Source: an uncultured Maribacter sp. (lineage in GTDB: Bacteria; Bacteroidota; Bacteroidia; Flavobacteriales; Flavobacteriaceae). From it: a stretch of 64,000 nt of DNA. A program made the translations under genes and the position numbers. Within the stretch, counting starts at the first letter, position 1. Each line of letters starts with the position of its first letter. The notes under the pieces were generated by a model. That model saw only the letters and a list, made by a program, of their open reading frames with translations. It was not told the origin of the DNA and ran no database searches. Positions 56,301-63,862 of the stretch are shown piece by piece. The stretch lies in NCBI GenBank assembly GCA_947493885.1, contig CANLTE010000004.1, positions 310,001 to 374,000 of the forward strand. Direction: 5' to 3'.

Positions 56301-56513
56301 AAACCTGAATTCCGTTTTATCTTCAATTACATCGATGAGTTGTTCGACAGTAATGTTGTTAAAATCCAAGGTTACTTTTGTGCGCTGCGAATAGCTTTCA
56401 TTTGCTTGTAAAGCAAATATGCTTGTAAGAAGTAAAAGCGCGCTAATTTTCATTTTTAAATCAAATTTGAATAACGAAGTTCTATTCTTCGTTAGTTTAA
56501 GAAGATTTTTCAT
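53304..56513 (-). CDS. STN-domain TonB-dependent receptor (FecA-like transducer)
   Basis: The 1069-residue protein keeps the longer N-terminus (MKNLLKLTKN...FDLKMKISALLLLTSIF...SYSQ), a form often seen in Bacteroidota receptors with STN domains. The STN domain (about 45-115: KVTLDFNNITVEQLIDVIEDKTEFRFLYL) is the part that signals to FecR. A CarboxypepD_reg-like domain (about 130-205), the plug (SLRGLGPDQVLVLINGKRRHNSSLVNV, IEVLRDGAAAQYGSDAIAGVINIVLNK) and a barrel ending FARVNLNLN follow. It has no SusD partner, so it is a non-SusC receptor for an unknown ligand. FecR and an ECF sigma factor are its neighbours upstream. Confidence 0.95.
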   Translation of the reverse strand: MKNLLKLTKNRTSLFKFDLKMKISALLLLTSIFALQANESYSQRTKVTLDFNNITVEQLIDVIEDKTEFRFLYLLEDVDLKRIVSVTAKKEKVHSILDRVFARTETTYRIDDKQISLVSRSDSETVNDNKTQESVQGKVTDFDGAPLGGVNIVEKGTTNGTTTDFDGNYTISIGDDATLVFSYVGFTTVEEKVNGRTELNIKLSEGVQLTETIVIGSRNPNRTATESTVPIDVIDIKELQSVSPQVNLNQILNFVAPSFNSSTQTISDGTDHIDPASLRGLGPDQVLVLINGKRRHNSSLVNVNGTFGRGSVGTDLNAIPSAAIQRIEVLRDGAAAQYGSDAIAGVINIVLNKNINELNATVTTGANFSKNANDQTGGSDGATTNIAASYGLGLGDNGGYLTLSGDFDVRQDYGRMREWEGEVFNQYNVIERVANDAGYDLTNLLDDDVADVIDFAGQAGINLNGAATKDELRTVLSADATDAELAARGQQRSDYNMRVGQSALRGGRIFANFSLPLDDKGTEVYSFGGISSRTGNAAGFYRLPNQSRAFTPANINGFLPEINSRIQDQSLALGLRGMVGEWNVDLSNTYGKNAFLYTIGNTFNASLQSGSPTVFDAGGFSFSQNTSNLDISRFFENAMSGVNIAFGAEHRIENYEIIAGEEESYTQYTADGQPITLATQQPAQDFFGNGRPGGSQVFPGFSPNNEVSRGRSSVAGYFDIEADFSERFLASFATRFEDYSDFGSTINFKLATRFKASDNFNIRGAASTGFRAPSLHQLNFNSTSTVFDENQIPQEVGTFSNNSRVAELLGIPQLKEETSRSFSLGFTSKIPSANLTITVDGYFVGIDDRVVLTGRFSGPGDGSELDFLLSQANATAASFFANAIDTESQGLDFVITHKANLGANWRLKTDLAGTFSKTEQVGDIIASDVLRDAGLIDTYFDENNRVLLERAVPRTKINLSNSLVSDKLTFFLRNVYFGEVTHPTNNIIQQQVFGAKIITDLSIGYEVSNGLTFTVGANNLLDIYPDRAVESFSDGSNNRGGGRFDWSIAAPQHGLGGRFLFARVNLNLN

Positions 56514-56684
56514 AATTTTATAGTGTATTAAATTGGTTAAACTTTGGTTTAATCATTTTATCTAAATCGGGAAATGTTAGCGCATTTTCCGATTTTCCTT
56601 TTTTGACAATATGAATGATTGACCGTTATGAGTAATTATTTATTTCTAGTTAGTTCATTTACTTCATTGGCACGTTGATTTAAG

Positions 56685-57830
56685 TTAGTTGAGTGTGATT
56701 TTATTTTCGTTAATGGTATAATTAATTCCATAAGTATTCTTAAAATAGTTTAAAACCACATCTATAGGTTCATCCCCAAAATTTGCGTTAAATACTTTCT
56801 GCGAATACTCTCGATTTTCATTGATAATCTGTACATTATAATGTCTTTCCAATTTTGTCAACATGTTTTCAAAACTCATATTTCTAAAAACTAAGTCGCC
56901 CTGAATCCAAGATGTATAGACATTGGTAATAACTGGTTTGGTAGAAATATTTTTCTCGGTTCTATTGAAACTTCCTTTAAATCCTGGTTCCAGTATAACA
57001 GAGTCACTATCCTCACCAATCTTTAACCCTACGGACCCTTCTACCAAAACAACTTCTGTAGTGGAATCCTCAGGATAATTTGAAACGTTAAATTGGGTAC
57101 CCAGTACTTGAACATCTAAATTGTCCGAGGTGTTTACAGTAAAAAGTCTATTGGAGTCTTTGGCTACGTCAAGAAATACCTCGCCGACCAAGAAAATTTT
57201 TCTCTCGCCTGTCTTTAAAAATTTAACTGGATATTTTAGTGATGAACCCGAATTTAAATGTGCTACTGTGCCGTCTGACAACTCTAATTCAAACCGTTTT
57301 CCGTAAGGCACGGTTATTTGATTATAAACCAATTCTTCCGTTTTTTCAACAGACCCGGTATAAACTAATCGATTTCCTTTCTGTGTACCAATAATTTCAC
57401 CTTCTGAATTCACTATTTCCATAGCCCCTTCTTCAGAAAGAACTTCTAGACCACCATTCTCAAGCTCCAATGTTATAGTGTCATCAGCAGGCAAGGCTAT
57501 CTCATTTCCAGTATTTGAAGATTTCTCTTGTTGGAAATAGTATCCGACACCTAAAAAGAGAACAATAGCAGCTGCATACTGTAAGTACTTTCGTATTCTT
57601 AAAGTTATAACTGAACGCTTATCCTTCCTTATTTTTTCAAGTATGGAATTTTTCGTCTTCTCTGTATTAAATTCACTCATTGAATCTTCAATTGCGTAGT
57701 TAATTTTTATATAGTCATTGAGTGTTTCGGTATCCTCAGATTGTTCAATCCACAAGTTAAGTTCGTCCCATTCCTTTTTCGAAATAGAATTAGTAAGATA
57801 CTTAATAATGAGTTTTTCTGTATGCTTCAT
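56685..57830 (-). CDS. FecR-family anti-sigma factor
   Basis: The 381-residue protein has a cytoplasmic N-terminal region (about 1-80), one membrane helix (residues about 83-101, YLQYAAAIVLFLGVGYYF) and a periplasmic FecR domain: ITVPYGKRFELELSDGTVAHLNSGSSLKYPVKF, RKIFLVGEVFLDVAKDSNRLFTVNTSDNLDVQVLGTQFNVSNYPED. A C-terminal DUF4974-like part follows (LVFRNMSFENMLTKLERHYNVQIINEN). It should hold the ECF sigma factor inactive until the receptor's STN domain signals ligand binding. It is divergent from the sigma gene by 245 bases and is followed after 171 bases by the receptor gene. Confidence 0.96.
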   Translation of the reverse strand: MKHTEKLIIKYLTNSISKKEWDELNLWIEQSEDTETLNDYIKINYAIEDSMSEFNTEKTKNSILEKIRKDKRSVITLRIRKYLQYAAAIVLFLGVGYYFQQEKSSNTGNEIALPADDTITLELENGGLEVLSEEGAMEIVNSEGEIIGTQKGNRLVYTGSVEKTEELVYNQITVPYGKRFELELSDGTVAHLNSGSSLKYPVKFLKTGERKIFLVGEVFLDVAKDSNRLFTVNTSDNLDVQVLGTQFNVSNYPEDSTTEVVLVEGSVGLKIGEDSDSVILEPGFKGSFNRTEKNISTKPVITNVYTSWIQGDLVFRNMSFENMLTKLERHYNVQIINENREYSQKVFNANFGDEPIDVVLNYFKNTYGINYTINENKITLN

Positions 57831-58075
57831 CTTTATCCCAACACATTCGTTATATCTATTACAAAGCTAGATTACCATACCACCAATCATTTTTACTTTT
57901 TTTTAATGTTTTAGTGTTTTTTTTTTCATATTTGAATCAGATTGCTACATTTGGGGATAACTTATTGAAGTATTATTGAATAACAGCTATTTGATTTATT
58001 AATACATAAACTGCTTTTAGATTAAAAGGATTGTCCTTTTTAAAGTGGGTAGCTAAGTTGTAATTTATTTTCGTA
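57831..58075. other. Divergent promoter region between fecR-like and ECF sigma genes
   Basis: No gene is seen. Two long T runs lie near 57897 and 57917. The fecR-like and ECF sigma promoters should lie here, but I found no clear -35/-10 of ECF type. Confidence 0.4.
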
Positions 58076-58675
58076 ATGATTGAAAACTTTAGTGATAACG
58101 CTGATTTAATTCGTTCTTTAAAGAAAGGCAATGAAAATGCATATGCCTATTTGATAGAGACCTATAACCATAGATTGTGCTTATACGCAAAGAGTTTGAT
58201 GAATGATATTCCCTTATCTGAGGATATTGTTCAAAACGTATTTATAAAAGTTTGGGAGAAACGGAATAATTTGAATGTTGATTTTCCAATAAAAAGTTAT
58301 TTGTACAAATCTGTTTATAATACATGTATTAACGAATACAAAAAGAATCAGTCTGTTACTGCGTTAGAAAGGAAATATATTGAAGGACTAGATCGCATAG
58401 TTGATGACAAGGATGAAGATGCATTGGAAAAATTGATTGGATTGGTCAAAGAAGCTATACAGGAACTCCCACCAAAGTGCAAGGAAATTTTTCTTCTAAG
58501 CAAAAAAGAAGGGCTAACAAATATCGAGATTTCTGAATATTTGAACCTTTCGAAAAATACTATTGAGCGGCAAATCAATATTGCCTTTTCTAAGATTCGT
58601 AAAAATGTTGGCAGCAAAAGCGATATTATACTTTTCTTCTTATTTGGATTTAGACAAAATTTGAAAACCGAATAA
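58076..58675 (+). CDS. ECF RNA polymerase sigma factor (FecI-like, Bacteroidota type)
   Basis: The 199-residue protein has sigma region 2 (residues about 25-95: AYAYLIETYNHRLCLYAKSLMNDIPLSEDIVQNVFIKVWEKRNNL) and region 4 (about 120-180: AIQELPPKCKEIFLLSKKEGLTNIEISEYLNLSKNTIERQINIAFSKIRKNV), with no regulatory extension. This is the FecI-like group that pairs with FecR and an STN receptor, both encoded divergently beside it. The likely regulon is the receptor-ggt operon. Confidence 0.96.
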   Translation: MIENFSDNADLIRSLKKGNENAYAYLIETYNHRLCLYAKSLMNDIPLSEDIVQNVFIKVWEKRNNLNVDFPIKSYLYKSVYNTCINEYKKNQSVTALERKYIEGLDRIVDDKDEDALEKLIGLVKEAIQELPPKCKEIFLLSKKEGLTNIEISEYLNLSKNTIERQINIAFSKIRKNVGSKSDIILFFLFGFRQNLKTE

Positions 58676-58748
58676 CTAATCCTTTACCTCTCAAATACAT
58701 TTTGTCCTAGGAAGCCATAGGGATTTTATCATTCCCAGAATCAAACCC

Positions 58749-59978
58749 CTAAACAGATTTCAACCTACTTTTTAATACAGACATATCCTCACTAATCTTT
58801 TGCTCCAAAACTCTAGCGTAAATCTGTGTCGTAGAAAGTCTTTTATGTCCCAGCAATTTTGAAACAGTTTCAATAGGTACTCCATGAGCTAAGGTAACAG
58901 TTGTAGCAAATGTGTGTCTAGCCACATGAAAAGTAATATTCTTATTTATTTTACATTTAGTTGCAATTTTTTTTAAATACTCATTACATTTTTGATTGGA
59001 ATATACAGGTAAGAGTAAATCTCTATCTCTACCATATAAACAATATGAATACTTATCTAGCACCTTCTTTGCCTTTTCCAATAAGGGAATTTTAACAGGC
59101 GTCTTGCTTTTTTCTCGTCTAGTAAATATCCATTCATCACCATCAATCCCAAGAACTACTTGCTCTGGTTTCAATTTTTTTGTATCAATGTATGCCAGTC
59201 CCGTATAACAAGCGAAGATGAAAATATCCCGAACCTTTGCGATTCCAGGATCTTTAAAAGGTTGTTTTTCCATTACCAATAACTCCTCCATATTCAAAAA
59301 TTCCCTATCAAAAGGAATAAAGCTTGCATTGAAGAAGGCAAATGGGTCTTTTTTAATAGCGTCCAGCTTACAAGCAATAGTTGTCATTTTTTTAAATCGT
59401 TCCATGTGCTTCATAATACCATTATTAGTTAATGGTTGAGAAGCCATAAGCGGTTCACAGGAACGTAAATAATTCTCGAAACTTAGAACAAATGCATAAT
59501 CGATTTGTCCTAAATTCACATCGGTAGACTTAAATTTTTTCTTGATGAACCTCTTGAGATACTTCTCTGTAGCTGAATAGTTTTTGGCCGTACCTGCTTC
59601 CAACTTTTTTATTTCATTATCTCTATGGTATTTTATCAACTCATTGAGAGTTGATAAAGATTTATCCTCACCAAGATAGCGAGCCTTAACAGATTGGGCA
59701 CTTATGAATTTACCTTCTTTTCTTAGCTCTTTTTTACAATCAACTAAATCTGATTGCACCTGAGAAAGATAATCGTTAGTTTTTTGTGACCCTGAAACTC
59801 TTAAATTGACACGTCCGGTATCAGAACACCAAGAATCTGTAGGAGTGTGTTCTTTTAAACTTAGTTCTGCGCGCTGGCCATTAACCGTAATACGAGCATA
59901 GATTGGGGAATTTCCATCCTTTCTTTCAGCCTTACGCTTAAGCCAGAAATGGATACTAAAAGTGTGTATTGTTTTCAT
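58749..59978 (-). CDS. Tyrosine site-specific integrase (Bacteroidota type, Arg I absent)
   Basis: I use the ATG at 59978 after a GTG, giving 409 residues. It has an arm-type N-terminal DNA-binding domain (FWLKRKAERKDGNSPIYARITVNGQRAELSL), a SAM-like core-binding domain and a C-terminal catalytic domain with HVARHTFA (His and Arg), LLGHKRLSTTQIYARV (His and the nucleophile Tyr). The first catalytic Arg, expected in a TGLR motif, is replaced by Ala (FACYTGLAYIDTKKL), as in the IntDOT-like group of Bacteroidota elements. It lies 227 bases from the 3' end of a tRNA-Pro gene. No excisionase, mobilisation or phage gene is next to it. Confidence 0.93.
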   Translation of the reverse strand: MKTIHTFSIHFWLKRKAERKDGNSPIYARITVNGQRAELSLKEHTPTDSWCSDTGRVNLRVSGSQKTNDYLSQVQSDLVDCKKELRKEGKFISAQSVKARYLGEDKSLSTLNELIKYHRDNEIKKLEAGTAKNYSATEKYLKRFIKKKFKSTDVNLGQIDYAFVLSFENYLRSCEPLMASQPLTNNGIMKHMERFKKMTTIACKLDAIKKDPFAFFNASFIPFDREFLNMEELLVMEKQPFKDPGIAKVRDIFIFACYTGLAYIDTKKLKPEQVVLGIDGDEWIFTRREKSKTPVKIPLLEKAKKVLDKYSYCLYGRDRDLLLPVYSNQKCNEYLKKIATKCKINKNITFHVARHTFATTVTLAHGVPIETVSKLLGHKRLSTTQIYARVLEQKISEDMSVLKSRLKSV

Positions 59979-59979
59979 C

Positions 59980-60020
59980 ACTTTCGTTTTTAAAGATTAT
60001 TAAATCAGTTAAACGAAAGT
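59980..60020. promoter_or_regulatory. Inverted repeat directly upstream of the integrase gene
   Basis: ACTTTCGTTT (59980-59989) and AAACGAAAGT (60011-60020) form perfect 10-bp arms 21 bases apart and touch the integrase start codon. It could be an autoregulatory site or an arm-type integrase site. Confidence 0.5.
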
Positions 60021-60204
60021 CAAATCGCCGTGAAAAGTCGATTGGTAAAAGCAAGGTAGTGAATCCGGTATTGTCAATAATAGGTAACCGAATAGGTCTC
60101 GCTCAATATGGTATTAAAACTATTCAAATGAAACCAAGGAAAATATAATTCCTTGATTTTCATTTGTTTAGTTATAAAATAGTATTAAAAAATACCATTT
60201 TTGT

Positions 60205-60278
60205 CGGGGTGGCAGGATTCGAACCTGCGACCTCCGCGTCCCAAACGCGGCGCGATAACCGGGCTACGCTACACCCCG
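60205..60278 (-). tRNA. tRNA-Pro (anticodon TGG)
   Basis: The minus strand folds as a 74-base tRNA: acceptor CGGGGTG/CACCCCG, anticodon stem CCGCG/CGCGG with loop TTTGGGA (anticodon TGG), and T-loop GGTTCGAATCC. CCA is not encoded. Confidence 0.97.
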
Positions 60279-60312
60279 ATATGGCTATCATTTTAAAATT
60301 TTGAAAAAATTG

Positions 60313-60396
60313 CGGAGAGAATGGGACTCGAACCCATGCGACACTTGCGCGTCGACAGATTAGCAATCTGCTCCGTTACCACTCCGGCACCTCTCC
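60313..60396 (-). tRNA. tRNA-Ser (anticodon GCT)
   Basis: The minus strand gives an 84-base class II tRNA with acceptor GGAGAGG/TCTCTCC, anticodon GCT in the loop TTGCTAA, a long variable arm (GTCGACGCGCAAGTGTCG) and T-loop GGTTCGAGTCC. It lies 34 bases upstream of tRNA-Pro on the same strand. Confidence 0.97.
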
Positions 60397-60510
60397 AATA
60401 TTTTCATTTTTAATGAACGTGCATCCTAAAATGCGGTTGCAAATGTATGTTTTCAATTACTATAACGCAACATTTTTATAGCTTTTTTTTGCCTAAAAAT
60501 TGTAAACCGC

Positions 60511-62559
60511 TTATTCTGGGTATTCTACACGCAAGTGATAGATATTAGTTAACTTTTGTTTAAATATTTTTTTAATAGATTCTATCTCCTTAAACGTAAT
60601 ATCAGCGTTTAAAAATTGATTGGCATTCATTTGTCCACTAATGATTTTATCTACAAACTCATCAATAATTAAAAACGTTGGGTTTTTTAAACTTTTAGAA
60701 GCTGCTTCAACCGAATCTGCCATCATTAATATAGCCGTTTCTTTGGAAAATGGTAAGGGCCCAGGATATCTAAAATCATCTGTATTTGCCACACCCTCCC
60801 GTTCTTCTTGCTTTTTATAAAAGTAATATACTAAAGTGGTTCCATGATGTGATCTAATAAAATCAATAACCCGATCTGGTAGTTTGTTTTTTCGCGCTAT
60901 TTCAATTCCTTTAATTACGTGTCCTACAATTATTTTTCCACTTTCTAAGGGCGTTAAAGCATCATGTGGATTAACATTTGTAATTTGATTTTCGGTAAAG
61001 TACGTTGGATTTTCCATTTTCCCGATATCATGATACAGCGCTCCTACCCTAACTAACATTGCATTTGCTCCTACCTCATTTGCAGCTGCTTCCGCTAAAT
61101 TTGCAACTTGCAACGAATGATGAAAAGTACCTGGTGCCTTATTTGAAAGCTCCTTTAATAACTTTGAATTAGTATCTGAAAGTTCTAACAATGAAACATC
61201 AGAGACCAGCCCAAATAACTTTTCATATATGTATATTAATGGCTGTACAAACAATGTAATCATTCCGTTCAACAAAAACAGGCTAAAAACAAACCAATTT
61301 ACATCGTTAACGCTACCTTCATGAATCACATGAAATGCTAAATATCCTATCAAATAAATAAATGTAATTTGAGCTACGGACACAAAAAGGTTGGCTCTTT
61401 TATACAATTCTGAAACTGTAAGAATGGTAACAATACCAGCTATAATCTGAAGGAAAATATATTCAAAACTATTAGGAACAACAAACCCAAGTATTAATAC
61501 CGTTAATACATGAACATACAAACCTAATCTGGCGTCAAAAAAAGTTTTTAATATAAGTGGCAAAATACAAAGTGGAACTACAAAAACATATACGTCATTG
61601 TATTTTACAACCAAAGTAGTTACCAAAACTTGAAGTAAAATATTAAAAATAATAAATGTGACTTTGGTATTATTATCTGAAATTTCCTTTCTATATTTTT
61701 TAAGAAAAAGAAATAGCATCATTAAAACCAAGGCGACCAGAACGGTATAACCAACAAGAATGTAATAATAATTATTTCCTATCCATAGCTCAGATTCAAA
61801 TTCTGTTGCTAAAGAATCTAGAATCTTTACATCTTCTAGCTCCACAACTTCCCCCTTTGTTATTATGAGGTCACCCTCATCAATATTTCCCCTCGTATAA
61901 GATATTTTAGATAACTCATCGTTAAGTGCTTTTTCCGATAAATCTTGGTTATAAATAATATTTGGCTTAACTAAATCTTCGAAAATTAATTTATAATGTG
62001 CTTCTAAATCATCTAAACCTTGATTTTCTAAAGTACTTTTTATTAATCTATTTGCCTGAGAAACCTTAAGCAATTCAGAAAACGTGACATCATTAGCTTC
62101 ATTGTCTTTTATCAGAAGTACTCTTTTTGAAGTTAATTTTATTTCATTTTCATCAAATACTCCTTTTTGGTAAATATTATCTAATAACTTTTTTCCAATA
62201 ACCCTTATCCTATACAACTGTCCCTCAGAGAAATCATTGTCGTTAAATGTGGTATTAAATTTTTGATTAAAACGTTTATTTACATCGTTTACAATTTCTT
62301 GGTTGTAGCTATAATAGTCTGGCGAATTACTTTCAATCTCCTTTTTTTCAAGAAGAACCTCATCGTTGGTTTTTTGGATTGAAAAATCAAAAGGAGCCCT
62401 TAGATCCTCATATTGCCAAGTTTGACCTTTAAAATACTCATACTTAAATTTTCCTGCTTTAGGAAAAAAGAAAACTATAAAACATATAGAAGCTATGTAT
62501 AAAAAGTATTTATATAACAGCGATTGTTTTTTATAAAGCTGATCTAAGGATTTTCGCAT
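60511..62559 (-). CDS. pgpH: 7TM-HD phosphodiesterase, PgpH-like (cyclic di-AMP)
   Basis: The ATG at 62559 (MRKSLDQLYKKQSLLYKY) is chosen over an in-frame upstream ATG, giving 682 residues. One N-terminal helix (YIASICFIVFFF) is followed by an extracytoplasmic 7TMR-HDED domain (about 35-260), then seven or eight membrane helices (about 262-450), and a cytoplasmic HD domain with HHSLQVANLAEAAANEVGANAMLVRVGALYHDIGKMENP, DRVIDFIRSHHGT and AILMMADSVEAASKSL. This is the PgpH layout, which hydrolyses cyclic di-AMP in Firmicutes and Bacteroidota. It is a conserved chromosomal gene and is divergent from the thiolase gene. Confidence 0.95.
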   Translation of the reverse strand: MRKSLDQLYKKQSLLYKYFLYIASICFIVFFFPKAGKFKYEYFKGQTWQYEDLRAPFDFSIQKTNDEVLLEKKEIESNSPDYYSYNQEIVNDVNKRFNQKFNTTFNDNDFSEGQLYRIRVIGKKLLDNIYQKGVFDENEIKLTSKRVLLIKDNEANDVTFSELLKVSQANRLIKSTLENQGLDDLEAHYKLIFEDLVKPNIIYNQDLSEKALNDELSKISYTRGNIDEGDLIITKGEVVELEDVKILDSLATEFESELWIGNNYYYILVGYTVLVALVLMMLFLFLKKYRKEISDNNTKVTFIIFNILLQVLVTTLVVKYNDVYVFVVPLCILPLILKTFFDARLGLYVHVLTVLILGFVVPNSFEYIFLQIIAGIVTILTVSELYKRANLFVSVAQITFIYLIGYLAFHVIHEGSVNDVNWFVFSLFLLNGMITLFVQPLIYIYEKLFGLVSDVSLLELSDTNSKLLKELSNKAPGTFHHSLQVANLAEAAANEVGANAMLVRVGALYHDIGKMENPTYFTENQITNVNPHDALTPLESGKIIVGHVIKGIEIARKNKLPDRVIDFIRSHHGTTLVYYFYKKQEEREGVANTDDFRYPGPLPFSKETAILMMADSVEAASKSLKNPTFLIIDEFVDKIISGQMNANQFLNADITFKEIESIKKIFKQKLTNIYHLRVEYPE

Positions 62560-62645
62560 GTAGAAAGTATCTATTACCAAAAATAGAAAAATATAACCTT
62601 AAAAATACCATTTAATGCTATAAGCCTAATGATTGAGCATTATTT

Positions 62646-62665
62646 TACTAATTTCGTAATTAGTA
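62646..62665. promoter_or_regulatory. Perfect palindrome just before the thiolase start
   Basis: TACTAATTTCGTAATTAGTA has perfect 8-bp arms around TCGT and ends 12 bases before the thiolase ATG. It could be a repressor operator or a hairpin in the leader that hides the ribosome-binding region. Confidence 0.5.
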
Positions 62666-62677
62666 ATATCAAAAAAT

Positions 62678-63853
62678 ATGAAAAAAGTAGTTATTGTATC
62701 CGCTGTTAGAACGCCAATAGGAAGCTTTATGGGTTCTCTTTCAAGTATTCCTGCTCCAAAATTGGGAGCTATAGCCATAAAAGGAGCTTTAGAAAGCGTA
62801 AACCTTAATCCTAACATGGTTGATGAAGTATTGATGGGGAATGTGGTTCAAGCTGGTACTGGGCAAGCCCCTGCAAGGCAAGCGGCTATTTATGCAGGCA
62901 TTCCAGATTCTGTTCCATGCACTACGGTAAACAAGGTATGTGCTTCTGGAATGAAAACGGTAATTCAAGCAGCACAATCTATTGCTTTAGGTGATACTGA
63001 AATTGTTGTCGCAGGAGGTATGGAAAACATGAGTTTAATTCCACATTATTCACATCTCAGAAATGGTGTTAAATTTGGCCCAACAACCTTTATTGATGGC
63101 ATGCAAAAGGATGGTTTGGTAGATGCATATGATCAAAATGCTATGGGTGTATGTGCAGACGCCTGCGCGATAGAACATAATTTTTCGAGAGAAGAACAAG
63201 ATAATTATGCCATCCAATCTTACCAAAGAAGTGCGGCCGCCTGGGATAACAAAAAATTCAGCAACGAAATAATACCCGTTGAAGTTCCACAGCGAAGAGG
63301 AGAACCTGCAATGGTTACTGAAGATGAAGAATACAAAAATGTTAAACTAGATAAAATACCAAATTTACGTCCTGCTTTTTCTAAAGATGGTACGGTTACC
63401 GCTGCAAATGCATCTACCATTAATGATGGTGCCGCGGCCCTTATTCTTATGAGTGAAGACAAAGCTAAGGAGCTAAATATAAAGCCTCTGGCTTATATTA
63501 AAAGTTATGCCGACGCAGCTCAAGAGCCAAAGTGGTTTACAACCGCTCCTGCTAAAGCATTGCCTAAAGCTATCGCAAAAGCCAACATTAAAATTGATGA
63601 TGTTGATTATTTTGAATTTAATGAAGCTTTTTCAATTGTAGGGTTAGCCAATATGAAACTATTAGGTTTAAAAGATTCTAATGTAAATGTTAACGGTGGG
63701 GCTGTTTCTTTAGGGCATCCATTGGGCTGTTCTGGAGCAAGAATTATTGTTACCCTCTTAAATGTGCTAAAGCAAAATAAAGGAAAAGTAGGAGCAGCTG
63801 CTATTTGTAATGGTGGAGGGGGCGCATCGGCAATTGTTGTTGAAAGCGTATAA
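62678..63853 (+). CDS. atoB: Acetyl-CoA C-acyltransferase (thiolase)
   Basis: The 391-residue protein has the thiolase active-site elements: Cys88 in TTVNKVCASGMKTV, GGMENMS, the NEAF motif (YFEFNEAFSIVG) with the active His pattern, NVNGGAVSLGHPLGCSGARI with catalytic His, and the second Cys in AAICNGGGGASAIVVE. It condenses or cleaves acetoacetyl-CoA in the cytoplasm. Acetoacetate from tyrosine degradation could be one source of its substrate, but the hmgA/fahA pair is 20 kb away. Length is normal. The NlpC/P60-type gene begins 9 bases after its stop. Confidence 0.95.
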   Translation: MKKVVIVSAVRTPIGSFMGSLSSIPAPKLGAIAIKGALESVNLNPNMVDEVLMGNVVQAGTGQAPARQAAIYAGIPDSVPCTTVNKVCASGMKTVIQAAQSIALGDTEIVVAGGMENMSLIPHYSHLRNGVKFGPTTFIDGMQKDGLVDAYDQNAMGVCADACAIEHNFSREEQDNYAIQSYQRSAAAWDNKKFSNEIIPVEVPQRRGEPAMVTEDEEYKNVKLDKIPNLRPAFSKDGTVTAANASTINDGAAALILMSEDKAKELNIKPLAYIKSYADAAQEPKWFTTAPAKALPKAIAKANIKIDDVDYFEFNEAFSIVGLANMKLLGLKDSNVNVNGGAVSLGHPLGCSGARIIVTLLNVLKQNKGKVGAAAICNGGGGASAIVVESV

Positions 63854-63862
63854 ACACAAACT

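Noticed and set aside
60205-60278. tRNA-Pro 3' end as an attachment site with a direct repeat at the other island end
   Set aside because: I found no second copy of the tRNA 3' end in the window, so no attachment pair can be listed as a feature.
60172-60366. 64-codon frame over the tRNA genes
   Set aside because: It covers both tRNA genes; their folding and conserved loops explain the sequence.
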